This document shows, piece by piece, positions 1 to 8,030 of a stretch of 21,656 bases of DNA. The notes beneath the pieces were generated by a model. The model had not been told where the DNA came from. It worked only from the letters and a program-made list of their open reading frames with translations, and made no database searches. Each line of letters begins with the position of its first letter. Within the stretch, counting starts at the first letter, position 1. Both the position numbers and the translations under genes were made by a program. Origin of the DNA: JBHIFB01 sp046760905 (lineage in GTDB: Bacteria > Gemmatimonadota > CAZMKB01); the NCBI GenBank assembly GCA_046760905.1, contig JBHIFB010000049.1, positions 1-21,656 on the forward strand, written 5' to 3'.

Positions 1-130
1 ATAATATGTTACCGTAATTGCGAACGCGACCACTAAGTTCCAGAAACATTGAATTTAAACCTTTTGGTATTTACACGTTTACAGAAATAAAGTTTAAATT
101 TTTAGTGAAAGTGCTCATACTGCACCAATC

Positions 131-159
131 TTGAAATCTGACGGTGGAAGACATATTAT
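131..159 (+). promoter_or_regulatory. Predicted sigma70-type promoter of the M16 peptidase operon
   Basis: A TTGAAA box at 131-136 and a TATTAT box at 154-159 are separated by 17 bases. The first gene starts 46 bases further on, behind an AAAGGAG ribosome binding site at 191-197. The rest of the first 204 bases is AT-rich and shows no coding potential that I can support. Confidence 0.5.
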
Positions 160-204
160 AATAACTTCTTATCGGCCGATTTTCGATCTGAAAGGAGACA
201 GTGA

Positions 205-1557
205 ATGCTTAAACTGGCATCTTGTACCTGCATCGTCCTTTTTATGCTTGTTATGGGTACGGTTCGTATGATGAGATCCGAGGGGATATTCCCTTTCGAC
301 TATGCCATGAGGGAATTTTCAAACGGCCTCAGAGTAATAGCGATACCCTACGATAGTCCTGGCATTGTCGCCTATTACACCGTTGTCAGGGCAGGTTCCA
401 GGAATGAGGTGGAGCCAGGGCATTCGGGGTTTGCCCACTTCTTCGAACACATGATGTTCAGAGGGACTGAGAAGTATCCATCAGACAAGTACAACGAAAT
501 ACTGAAGGAACTGGGGGCCGATTCGAATGCCTTCACCACCGATGACTGGACCTGTTACCATATCGTTGCGAGCAAGGATGCCCTTGAGACCATAATAGAC
601 ATAGAGTCTGACAGGTTCCAGAACCTCAAATACTCTGAAGAGGCGTTCAAGAAGGAGGCCGGCTCGATACTTGGAGAGTACAACAAGAACTATTCTATAC
701 CATACATGGAGATGTTCGAAAAGCTGAGAGACAATGCATTCGAAGCCCACACTTACAAGCATACGACGATGGGGTTCTTGAGAGACATCGAGGATATGCC
801 GAACCAGTACGATTACAGCCTCATCTTCTTCGATAGATTCTACAGGCCTGAGAACTGCCTGATTGTGGTTGTGGGGGATGTCGAAAGCGAGAAGCTCTTT
901 GAGTTGATCGAGAACTCTTACGGCACCTGGGAACCGAAGCACTATGTCCAGGAAATCCCTCAGGAGCCCGCACAGGCCAAAGAGAAAGTTGTGAAGATAT
1001 CATGGAAAAATCCCACCCTGCCGTATCTCCTCATGGGATATCATGTGCCGGCTTTCTCTGATCGTAATATGGAGATAATGGCCCTAGATGTACTCGGCTG
1101 GATCCTCTTCTCGGAAGTATCCGATCTCTATAGGAAACTAGTCATAGAAGAGGGAATCGTAGAGTTTCTGCAAGGCGGATATGGAGACCACAGGGATCCC
1201 TACCTGTTCACCATAATATCTCGCATTAAAAAGGATCAGGATATCCAGCTGGTGAAGCGGGAGATCGATGCGGCAATCGATGAGGTGGCGAGGGGAAATA
1301 TAGACGAGAAGAAACTCGAGAGTGTGAAGTCACACGTCAAATACAGGATCGCTCTCTCACTGGACTCACCTGATATCATAGCAACGAGGGTTTGTCACTA
1401 TCTCAATCTTACAGGAGATATAGAGAGTATCAACAGAGTTTACAAGCTGTATGAAGAGGTCACGCCACAGATCCTTCAAGAAGTTGTAGCAAAATATTTC
1501 AAGCCTGAGAACAGGACGGTTGTCACCCTCAGCTATGAGGGAGGAAAAGGATCATGA
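205..1557 (+). CDS. M16 family zinc metallopeptidase, catalytic subunit
   Basis: A 450-residue M16 (pitrilysin/insulinase, processing-peptidase-like) protein, probably an extracytoplasmic zinc peptidase acting on small proteins or peptides. A hydrophobic N-terminus (about residues 8-20) suggests export. The inverted zinc motif HFFEH is at residues 78-82, with a downstream acidic ligand candidate at E158 in a LGEYN context, which is the spacing expected for M16. The length fits the half-size bacterial M16B form, which works with a second M16 chain. The start is set by AAAGGAG seven bases before the ATG. The stop codon overlaps the start of the next gene (ATGA), so the two are translationally coupled and probably form a heterodimer. 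The exact substrate cannot be read from the sequence. Confidence 0.9.
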   Translation: MLKLASCTCIVLFMLVMGTVRMMRSEGIFPFDYAMREFSNGLRVIAIPYDSPGIVAYYTVVRAGSRNEVEPGHSGFAHFFEHMMFRGTEKYPSDKYNEILKELGADSNAFTTDDWTCYHIVASKDALETIIDIESDRFQNLKYSEEAFKKEAGSILGEYNKNYSIPYMEMFEKLRDNAFEAHTYKHTTMGFLRDIEDMPNQYDYSLIFFDRFYRPENCLIVVVGDVESEKLFELIENSYGTWEPKHYVQEIPQEPAQAKEKVVKISWKNPTLPYLLMGYHVPAFSDRNMEIMALDVLGWILFSEVSDLYRKLVIEEGIVEFLQGGYGDHRDPYLFTIISRIKKDQDIQLVKREIDAAIDEVARGNIDEKKLESVKSHVKYRIALSLDSPDIIATRVCHYLNLTGDIESINRVYKLYEEVTPQILQEVVAKYFKPENRTVVTLSYEGGKGS

Positions 1558-3065
1558 AAATCATTAATGGTATAGTTAGGAGTTTGGCTATCATGGTACT
1601 AAGTATAGCAGTATACGAACGAGCACCTGCCAAAGAAGCGCAAAAGGTCTTACTCCCGAGCCCCGGCTCTTCGCTCATATCTTTCAGAGTCCTTGTCAAG
1701 ACCGGGGCGGCGTACGATCCGCCGGGTAAGGAAGGTCTTGCCTCTCTAACCGCTACGACCATGGCTGAGGGAGGAACCCCAGGTCTCACTTACAGCGAGG
1801 TGCTGGAGGAACTCTACCCCATGGCCGCTCAGATCGAAGCGTTCATCGATAAGGAAGTCACCGTTTTCACTGGCACAGTCCACAGGGACAAGCTGGCGGA
1901 GTTCTACGAGATATTCAAAGACGTCATCACTTCACCCAGGTTCGACACCGATGACTTCGAGCGGGAGAGGGATAATCACATCAATTATCTTACGAAGGTA
2001 CTTAGGGGAAATGATGATGAAGCCCTAGGCAAGGAGGCGCTTTCTCTTTTCATCTATGAAGATCATCCCTATGGGCATGTAAACCAGGGGACGGTCAATG
2101 GTCTTGAGTCCTTGACAATCGATGACCTGAAAGGTTTTCACAATAAATATTTCACAAGAGACCGGATCACCATAGGAATTGCCGGAGGCTATCCAGATGA
2201 GCTGCTCGAGTGGGTCGACAGGGATTTCGGCTCATTGCCGGAAGGTGAAACCGATGATGTGTCAATCCCACCTCCGAAGGAATTCGAGGGGGTCCATATG
2301 CTTCTGGTCGAGAAACCATGCAGGGCGACGGCGATCTCTATGGGCTTTCCCATCGATGTTGGGAGGAAGGACGAGGATTTCTTCCCGCTTCTTGTCGCAA
2401 ACTCTTATCTCGGTGAGCATAGGACATTAAATGGTGTCCTGATGCAGAAGATCCGGGAAGAGAGGGGCCTGAACTACGGTGACTACTCATACATAGAGCA
2501 CTTCGTCCAGGATGGAGGATCCACTTTTCCACTCCCGAACGTCCTGAGAAGGTCGCAGTATTTCAGCATCTGGATACGACCTGTCGCGCATGAAAATGCA
2601 CACTTCGCCCAGAGGACGGCGCTGAGGGAGCTGGACAGACTGACAAGTGGCGATGTCGATTTGGAGGCGCTTGGAGATACAAGAAGCTTCCTTGCAAATT
2701 ACTCGAAGCTATGGGTTCAGACACTCACGAGAAGGCTGGGCTACAAGATGGACTCGGAATTCTACGGGATGGAAGATTATATAGCAGAGATAGAGAAGAA
2801 GCTCGGCTCCCTTGAAGATGAAGAAATCCTCGAAGCTGCGAAAAGGCACCTCGGCCGGGGCAATATCAAGGTCGCCATCGTGACGGAGGATGCGAAGGCC
2901 CTGAGGGATAGAATACTCTCCAATGAACCCTCACCGATTAACTATGGGAACGCCACGACCTCTGACCGCATACTGAAGGAGGATGAGCTGATCGAAAACT
3001 ATGAGATCAGCATCAATCCCGAGAACGTGAGGATCGTTAAGGCAGACGAACTGTTCCAGGAATAA
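1554..3065 (+). CDS. M16 family peptidase-like protein, zinc-motif-lacking partner
   Basis: A 503-residue M16-fold protein. Its N-terminus looks like a signal peptide (hydrophobic stretch about residues 7-20). It has recognisable M16 features, including the segment RGLNYGDYSY in the second half. No HxxEH is present where the catalytic motif should lie; the region reads GLASLTATTMAEG. In known bacterial M16B pairs one chain carries the zinc site and the other supplies the substrate-holding R/Y-type residues, and that is the likely role here. The ATG overlaps the preceding stop by four bases, with a GGAGGAAAAGGA stretch just upstream, so synthesis is coupled to the catalytic chain. Its stop is only two bases from the stop of the convergent S9 peptidase gene. 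Confidence 0.85.
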   Translation: MKIINGIVRSLAIMVLSIAVYERAPAKEAQKVLLPSPGSSLISFRVLVKTGAAYDPPGKEGLASLTATTMAEGGTPGLTYSEVLEELYPMAAQIEAFIDKEVTVFTGTVHRDKLAEFYEIFKDVITSPRFDTDDFERERDNHINYLTKVLRGNDDEALGKEALSLFIYEDHPYGHVNQGTVNGLESLTIDDLKGFHNKYFTRDRITIGIAGGYPDELLEWVDRDFGSLPEGETDDVSIPPPKEFEGVHMLLVEKPCRATAISMGFPIDVGRKDEDFFPLLVANSYLGEHRTLNGVLMQKIREERGLNYGDYSYIEHFVQDGGSTFPLPNVLRRSQYFSIWIRPVAHENAHFAQRTALRELDRLTSGDVDLEALGDTRSFLANYSKLWVQTLTRRLGYKMDSEFYGMEDYIAEIEKKLGSLEDEEILEAAKRHLGRGNIKVAIVTEDAKALRDRILSNEPSPINYGNATTSDRILKEDELIENYEISINPENVRIVKADELFQE

Positions 3066-3067
3066 TG

Positions 3068-5122
3068 TCACTTTAGATACTTTTCTAACCAGTCCAGCAC
3101 AGTACTCCACCAGAGCTTCCTGTTTTTAGGTTTTGAGACGAAGTGGTCTTCATCAGGGAAAAAGAGCAGCCTGGAGGGGACCCTCTGCCGTTGCAACGCC
3201 GTGAACAGCCCGAGTCCCTGGGAAAAAGGAACTCTGTAATCCTTCTCGCCGTGGATCACAAGGCACGGTGTCTCGAAATTCGATGCATACGTGGAGGGGG
3301 AAAGCCCGATGTACAGATCGGGATTCTCCCAGGGCGGGCCCCCGAATTCCCACTCGGGAAACCACAGCTCCTCCGTTGCACCGTATTCACTCGTCAGATC
3401 ATAGACACCTGCATGTGAGATGAGACATTTGAACCTTTTTGTGTGCCCTTCTATCCAGTTTATCATATATCCGCCGTAGGAGGCTCCGGCTGCCCCGATG
3501 CGATTGGGATCCACGAACCCGAATTCTTCTGTGACATAATCCACGCATCTCATGATGTCCCAGAACGGTCTCCCTCCCCAGTCCCTGTTTATTCGGTCCG
3601 TGAAGACCTGTCCGTATCCGGTGCTCCCCCTGAAATTGGGCATAATGACCACATAACCCGGCGAGGCGAACATCTGGGCGTTCCATCTGTAGTGGAACTC
3701 ATCCGTGAATGCCCCCTGGGGACCGCCGTGGATGAGAAATACCGCCGGATACTTCTTTCGTGGATTGAAACCGGGGGGTTTCACCATCCAGGCCCATACG
3801 CTATCATTATCGGCGCCAGCGTAGGAGAATGATTCTCCTCGCCTCATGTCGAGCTCATTGAGTACGGAATCATTGAAGCCGGTGAGCTTTTGAGACTTCG
3901 AGACAGGTTGCATACAGACTTCACCCTGAGTTAGCTCGAGGGTGTAAATTTCGGCCGGCCTGTTGAGACTCTCCTTCAGGAATACGAGCATGGGTGGATC
4001 ATGGGAGACGGTGACACTGTAGCAATCTCCTTCCATGGTTAACCTGTCCCATCCTCCGTCCTCGACACGGACCTGGAAGATGCTCTTTCTGCCGGTGTCA
4101 TCGGTGCTGAAGAAGAGGCTATTCTCATCTGGCGACCAGCAGAGGTCGCTCCCAATGGAGCGGTCGAGATCATCTGCCAGTGTTCTACTCTCTCCGGTAT
4201 ATGAGTCCTTCAGCATGAGTCTGTATCTATCCGATTCATAACCGGGTCTCTCCATCGCCCTGTATGCGAGGTATCTGCCAGATGGTGAGAACACCGGTGT
4301 GTTATCGTTTGCAGGATTTTCGGTGAGCTTCTCCAATTTGACACCCTCTATGCTCACACGGTAGAGGTCTATGTTCGTGCTCGCAGCGGGTAACTCTTCC
4401 ATGTTTGAGGGGAAGACAATGTAGTTGTTATCTGGCGTGAAGGCCCCGAAAACTCTGCCCCATAGAGACACCGGTGGTACGTCGATCCTGCCGGGAGTCA
4501 GTTCTCGCTGCTCGCCACCCTCGGCCCTTATGATGAAGAGATGCTGCCACTTCCCATCCCTCCACCTGTTCCAATGACGGTATAGGAGCCGGTCGATGAG
4601 GCGGGCGCTTATCCCTTCCTCTTCCCTCTCCTCTTCCATCGACCGGTTGCAGTCATCGTCCGGACAGTCGGGATATACACGGGATGTGAAACATAGCATG
4701 GAGCCATCCGGGGACCATATAACTCTGTCTGCGCCGGTCGAGATATCGGTGAGTCTCTCAGCCTCACCGCCTCTCAGATTGATAGTCCAGATCTGGCTCG
4801 TCCCGCTTCTCTCTGAAATGAACGCAATGTGGCTTCCATCAGGTGACCAGGCGGGTGAATGGTCCGAACCATCGCCGCGCGTTAGCTGTTTCGATTCGCC
4901 CGTTTCAAGGGAGGCGATCCAGATGTAACTGTTGGTTGTGTTGCCATCGAGATCGAACTCATACAGTGTGAAGGCTATATACTCACCGGCTGGTGAGGCG
5001 GTCAGATCCCTCACTCGTTTCATCCTCATAAGATCGTTGAATTCGATCGGACGTGCCTTACCCGCTACAACCGGTTGGGAAAGGAGGAAACTTGCAATCA
5101 TCAGAACAAGTGCGCTCCTCAT
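3068..5122 (-). CDS. Secreted S9 family (prolyl oligopeptidase / acylaminoacyl-peptidase-like) serine peptidase
   Basis: A 684-residue S9 peptidase, likely exported and cleaving short peptides. Residues 1-20 form a Sec signal peptide ending in VVA-GK. A seven-bladed-propeller region follows with several WSPDG/FSPSG (PD40-like) repeats, then an alpha/beta-hydrolase domain from about residue 445. Visible catalytic parts are the HGGP oxyanion segment, the nucleophile Ser548 in GASYGGYM, Asp628 in GEKDY and His660 in DEDHF, so the triad is complete. The ATG at 5122 is preferred over upstream GTG codons because AGGAGGT sits five bases before it. It resembles S9C/DPP5-type enzymes, but the precise specificity is not visible. 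It is convergent with the M16 pair and divergent from the oligopeptide transporter, which suggests a shared role in peptide use. Confidence 0.9.
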   Translation of the reverse strand: MRSALVLMIASFLLSQPVVAGKARPIEFNDLMRMKRVRDLTASPAGEYIAFTLYEFDLDGNTTNSYIWIASLETGESKQLTRGDGSDHSPAWSPDGSHIAFISERSGTSQIWTINLRGGEAERLTDISTGADRVIWSPDGSMLCFTSRVYPDCPDDDCNRSMEEEREEEGISARLIDRLLYRHWNRWRDGKWQHLFIIRAEGGEQRELTPGRIDVPPVSLWGRVFGAFTPDNNYIVFPSNMEELPAASTNIDLYRVSIEGVKLEKLTENPANDNTPVFSPSGRYLAYRAMERPGYESDRYRLMLKDSYTGESRTLADDLDRSIGSDLCWSPDENSLFFSTDDTGRKSIFQVRVEDGGWDRLTMEGDCYSVTVSHDPPMLVFLKESLNRPAEIYTLELTQGEVCMQPVSKSQKLTGFNDSVLNELDMRRGESFSYAGADNDSVWAWMVKPPGFNPRKKYPAVFLIHGGPQGAFTDEFHYRWNAQMFASPGYVVIMPNFRGSTGYGQVFTDRINRDWGGRPFWDIMRCVDYVTEEFGFVDPNRIGAAGASYGGYMINWIEGHTKRFKCLISHAGVYDLTSEYGATEELWFPEWEFGGPPWENPDLYIGLSPSTYASNFETPCLVIHGEKDYRVPFSQGLGLFTALQRQRVPSRLLFFPDEDHFVSKPKNRKLWWSTVLDWLEKYLK

Positions 5123-5187
5123 TAAAAACCTCCTGCTCGTAGAATCCACGACCACCTGCTATGCTTCTGGACAGCTTGCACTTTAAT

Positions 5188-5216
5188 TACATATATCGGA
5201 TGCCTTAACGATGCAA
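5188..5216 (-). promoter_or_regulatory. Possible promoter of the S9 peptidase gene
   Basis: On the minus strand TTGCAT (5216-5211) and TATGTA (5193-5188) are 17 bases apart, upstream of the S9 start. The match is moderate. It lies in the 220-base divergent region shared with the OPT gene. Confidence 0.4.
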
Positions 5217-5244
5217 GTCTCTGTTCACATGACTGAATTTATCA

Positions 5245-5273
5245 TTGACATTCATACGGCTTTTTTCTATAGT
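5245..5273 (+). promoter_or_regulatory. Predicted sigma70-type promoter of the OPT transporter gene
   Basis: A consensus TTGACA (5245-5250) and TATAGT (5268-5273) are 17 bases apart. Transcription would begin near 5280, which excludes upstream in-frame starts around 5211 and supports the ATG at 5343. Confidence 0.6.
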
Positions 5274-5342
5274 GATGCAAGGTTCTTCAAGCCTCATGAA
5301 GCAACAAGGCGAAGAAGAAGACGACTCATCCGGAGGCAGATG

Positions 5343-7337
5343 ATGGAACAAAAGGAGGGAGTGAGCCTTCCACCCAACGCCTACACCCCGCTCGAGGAGG
5401 GTGAGAACTACATTTCCTTCGTCCCTTCATCAGAGCATCCGCCTGAGGTGACGGTACGTTCTGTCATCTGGGGGCTCGTGATGTCGGTGATATTCACTGC
5501 TGCGGCTGCATACTTGGGACTCAAGATCGGCCAGGTATTCGAGGCTGCCATACCGATAGCGATTCTTGCCGTCGGCATCGCCGGGATGTATGCGCGCAGG
5601 AGCACCATACTCGAAAACGTCATCATTCAATCAATAGGTGCGGCGTCAGGTGTTGTTGTGGCTGGCGCAATCTTCACTATCCCTGCACTCTACATCCTCG
5701 ATCTAAATGCGGATTTTTTGAAGATATTCCTTGCCTCTCTATTTGGCGGATTCCTGGGGATACTGTTCCTTATCCCACTGAGGAGATATTTCTGCAAAGA
5801 CCAACACGGGCTACTCCCGTTCCCGGAGGCAACGGCGACAACCGAGGTACTTGTGACGGGAGAGTCTCGAAGCGAGCAGGCGAGGGTGCTTCTCATAGCA
5901 GCGGCGGTCGGTGGAATATATGACTTTGCGATTGCCACCTTCGGTCTCTGGAGAGAGGTCGTCTCCACCCGTGTCATCGACTTCGGGACCATGATTGCCG
6001 ACAAGGCGAGATTGGTGGTGAAGGTCAACGCAGGTGCAGCCGTGCTTGGTCTCGGTTATATCGTTGGTCTGAAATACGCCGCAATAATATGTGCCGGCAG
6101 CTTCGTCTCCTGGCTGGTCCTTATCCCATCCATCTGGTATTTTGGCCAGCATGTCGATATCAGTCTCCTGCCGAGTGAGATACCGCTCAGCCAGATGGAC
6201 GCTGAGGCAATCTTCTCCAGCTACGTGAGGCACATAGGGATAGGTGGCATAGCTGCGGCCGGTATTATTGGAGTCGTTAAGAATTTGAAAATAATAGTGC
6301 AGGCGTTTAGCCTCGGATTCAAGGAAATATTCGGAAGGAGAACGGCTGGAGGTAGCGGCATGGAACGATCGGGCCCCGAAAGAACGGACACCGACGTCCC
6401 CATGGCGGTTATCGTGGCATTGATCCTGGTGAGTCTGGTTGCCGTACTCCTGTTTTTCCGCGGCACTGTGGTGGAAAACTGGCGCTTCGCCGTCATCGCA
6501 CTCGTACTCACAGGTGTGATTTCTTTCCTGTTCACAACCGTGGCGGCGCGGGCGATAGCCATAGTCGGTATAAACCCGGTATCGGGCATGACGCTCATGA
6601 CTCTCATTCTGTCTAGCGTGATCCTCGTCAAGGCGGGACTCTCGGGGGCGGGTGGAATGGTGAGTGCACTCATCATTGGAACGGTGGTGTGTACGGCCCT
6701 TTCAATGTCAGGGGGCTTCATAACAGATCTTAAGATCGGCTACTGGATCGGTTCGTCTCCATACAACCAGGAGCGGTTCAAGTTCCTTGGAACATTCGTC
6801 GCAGCGCTCACGGTGGGAGGTGTGATCCTTCTGCTAAACAAGGTTTACGGCTTTGTACAGACAGTTGAGCACCCGGCACCGCTTGCGGCCCCACAGGGCA
6901 ATGCCATGGCTGCAGTGTTGAATGTGCTCTTTCAGACTTCGCATGTACCATGGGGACTCTATGGTGCTGGAATATGTATGGCCCTCACGGTTGAAATGAT
7001 CGGCGTTTCTCCCCTCGCCTTCGCCCTCGGTATGTACCTGCCGATAGAGCTGAACACGCCTATACTGATCGGTGGAATAATAGCCCATCTAGTCTCGACC
7101 AGTTCCAGTGACGATGCGGTCAACAGCCGTCGTAGGGAGAAGGGCACCCTCATTGCCTCTGGATTCATAGCGGGCGGGGCGATCATGGGCGTGGTGAGTG
7201 CTCTCATAGCACTCGGGGCTGGGGACAGGCTCAACTTCGGCATTGCCGAGAGGGACATCGGTGAGGTTCTGAGCCTCTTTCTTTACATATTCCTCTGTTA
7301 CTATCTGTATAGTTATTCGAAAAGCGCCGCGCGTTGA
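5343..7337 (+). CDS. OPT family oligopeptide transporter
   Basis: A 664-residue integral membrane protein of the oligopeptide transporter (OPT) superfamily, which takes up small peptides or metal chelates by cation symport. The sequence shows many hydrophobic helices across its whole length, starting with the segment after PPEVTVRS. The family-like stretches AAYLGLKIGQVFEAAIPIAI and NPVSGMT are visible, and a short charged loop near the middle (about residues 345-360) separates the two halves. Two adjacent ATG codons occur at 5340 and 5343; the second has better spacing (six bases) from GGAGG at 5332-5336. Placement beside secreted peptidases suggests peptide import, though bacterial OPT substrates are often unknown. 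Confidence 0.9.
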   Translation: MEQKEGVSLPPNAYTPLEEGENYISFVPSSEHPPEVTVRSVIWGLVMSVIFTAAAAYLGLKIGQVFEAAIPIAILAVGIAGMYARRSTILENVIIQSIGAASGVVVAGAIFTIPALYILDLNADFLKIFLASLFGGFLGILFLIPLRRYFCKDQHGLLPFPEATATTEVLVTGESRSEQARVLLIAAAVGGIYDFAIATFGLWREVVSTRVIDFGTMIADKARLVVKVNAGAAVLGLGYIVGLKYAAIICAGSFVSWLVLIPSIWYFGQHVDISLLPSEIPLSQMDAEAIFSSYVRHIGIGGIAAAGIIGVVKNLKIIVQAFSLGFKEIFGRRTAGGSGMERSGPERTDTDVPMAVIVALILVSLVAVLLFFRGTVVENWRFAVIALVLTGVISFLFTTVAARAIAIVGINPVSGMTLMTLILSSVILVKAGLSGAGGMVSALIIGTVVCTALSMSGGFITDLKIGYWIGSSPYNQERFKFLGTFVAALTVGGVILLLNKVYGFVQTVEHPAPLAAPQGNAMAAVLNVLFQTSHVPWGLYGAGICMALTVEMIGVSPLAFALGMYLPIELNTPILIGGIIAHLVSTSSSDDAVNSRRREKGTLIASGFIAGGAIMGVVSALIALGAGDRLNFGIAERDIGEVLSLFLYIFLCYYLYSYSKSAAR

Positions 7338-7452
7338 TCGAGGTCCCGAATTGTTCCTGATCCTGCGCATGGTGTAAGCTGAGAGGTTTGCTATGATTCT
7401 TCGGAGCCGTGTGCGGGATGTCAATGCAAGTGTTGAATTTCAAAGTAGGATG

Positions 7453-7477
7453 AGGCCCGGCAACTGGTGCCGGGCCT
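7453..7477. terminator. Stem-loop between convergent OPT and csp genes
   Basis: A perfect 9-bp stem (AGGCCCGGC / GCCGGGCCT) closes a 7-base loop between two convergent genes. A T-rich stretch follows about seven bases later on the plus strand. It probably acts as a terminator for one or both genes; no clean T-run directly abuts it. Confidence 0.55.
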
Positions 7478-7491
7478 GTACGTCTTTTGGG

Positions 7492-7692
7492 TTATAATTT
7501 CACTACCCTCACGGCCTGATCGCCTTTGCGGCCATCCTGAATCTCGAACTCGACTTCCTGACCTTCTTCTAAAGTCTTATAGCCTTCGCCCTGAATTTCA
7601 TTGTGATGTACGAATACGTCACTGCCTGAATCGGTGGTAATAAACCCGTAACCCTTCTGGTTGCTGAACCACTTGACTCTGCCTCTTGCCAC
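7492..7692 (-). CDS. Cold-shock domain protein (CspA family)
   Basis: A 66-residue single cold-shock domain, a small cytoplasmic single-strand nucleic acid binder that melts RNA structure. RNP1 (KGYGFI, residues 13-18) and RNP2 (DVFVHH, residues 25-30) are intact, and the length is typical. The start is GTG rather than ATG. It is fixed by a long AGGAGGTGAT ribosome binding site, and the only nearby ATG is out of frame. The gene is monocistronic, with its own promoter and a roughly 110-base leader that contains a terminator-like hairpin, described separately. Which member of the family it corresponds to cannot be told. Confidence 0.95.
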   Translation of the reverse strand: MARGRVKWFSNQKGYGFITTDSGSDVFVHHNEIQGEGYKTLEEGQEVEFEIQDGRKGDQAVRVVKL

Positions 7693-7741
7693 TAATCATC
7701 ACCTCCTCTCTTAAGGAATATCATAAGTAAATAAAGGCAAT

Positions 7742-7779
7742 AAAAAAGCCGCAAAGCGAGTTTTTCCCTACCTTGCGGC
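7742..7779 (-). terminator. Intrinsic-terminator-like hairpin in the csp leader
   Basis: Read on the minus strand, GCCGCAAG pairs with CTTTGCGGC across a loop of about 16 bases and is followed at once by six T residues. The hairpin sits between the csp promoter and the csp ribosome binding site, so it could end or attenuate transcription before the gene. The reverse direction has no T-run. Confidence 0.6.
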
Positions 7780-7812
7780 ACAAGATTTCCACTCCCTTAT
7801 TCACTTGCATAT

Positions 7813-7842
7813 ATAATATACATTTATTTTCCAGTTTGTCAA
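7813..7842 (-). promoter_or_regulatory. Predicted promoter of the csp gene
   Basis: On the minus strand a consensus TTGACA (7842-7837) and TATTAT (7818-7813) are 18 bases apart in AT-rich DNA. The expected start is near 7806, giving a leader of about 110 bases. Confidence 0.6.
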
Positions 7843-7929
7843 TGATAAATTACAGATTCAGCAAAGACCTGTGATCAATCCTGCCCAGATTGACCTCAAG
7901 CGAACTCACCATAATACCATACTTAATAC

Positions 7930-7957
7930 TTGATAAAAATCTCTGAGATTGTAATAA
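7930..7957 (+). promoter_or_regulatory. Possible promoter of the radical SAM gene
   Basis: TTGATA (7930-7935) and TAATAA (7952-7957) are 16 bases apart, some 70 bases before the radical SAM start codon. The match is fair. Confidence 0.4.
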
Positions 7958-8030
7958 TTGTAATCGCGAGCTTCACTTTGGTAGGGTATCAGATTATAAG
8001 CGCATCTCATCAACTCGAGGGGAATCACCA

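Noticed and set aside
481..942. Minus-strand open frame of 153 codons inside the first M16 gene
   Set aside because: It lies wholly opposite a clear M16 coding sequence, with no start signal or recognisable domain.
5211..5342. Upstream extension of the OPT gene by 44 codons
   Set aside because: A consensus promoter lies inside the extension, the residues are not OPT-like (Arg-rich run), and a good ribosome binding site precedes 5343.
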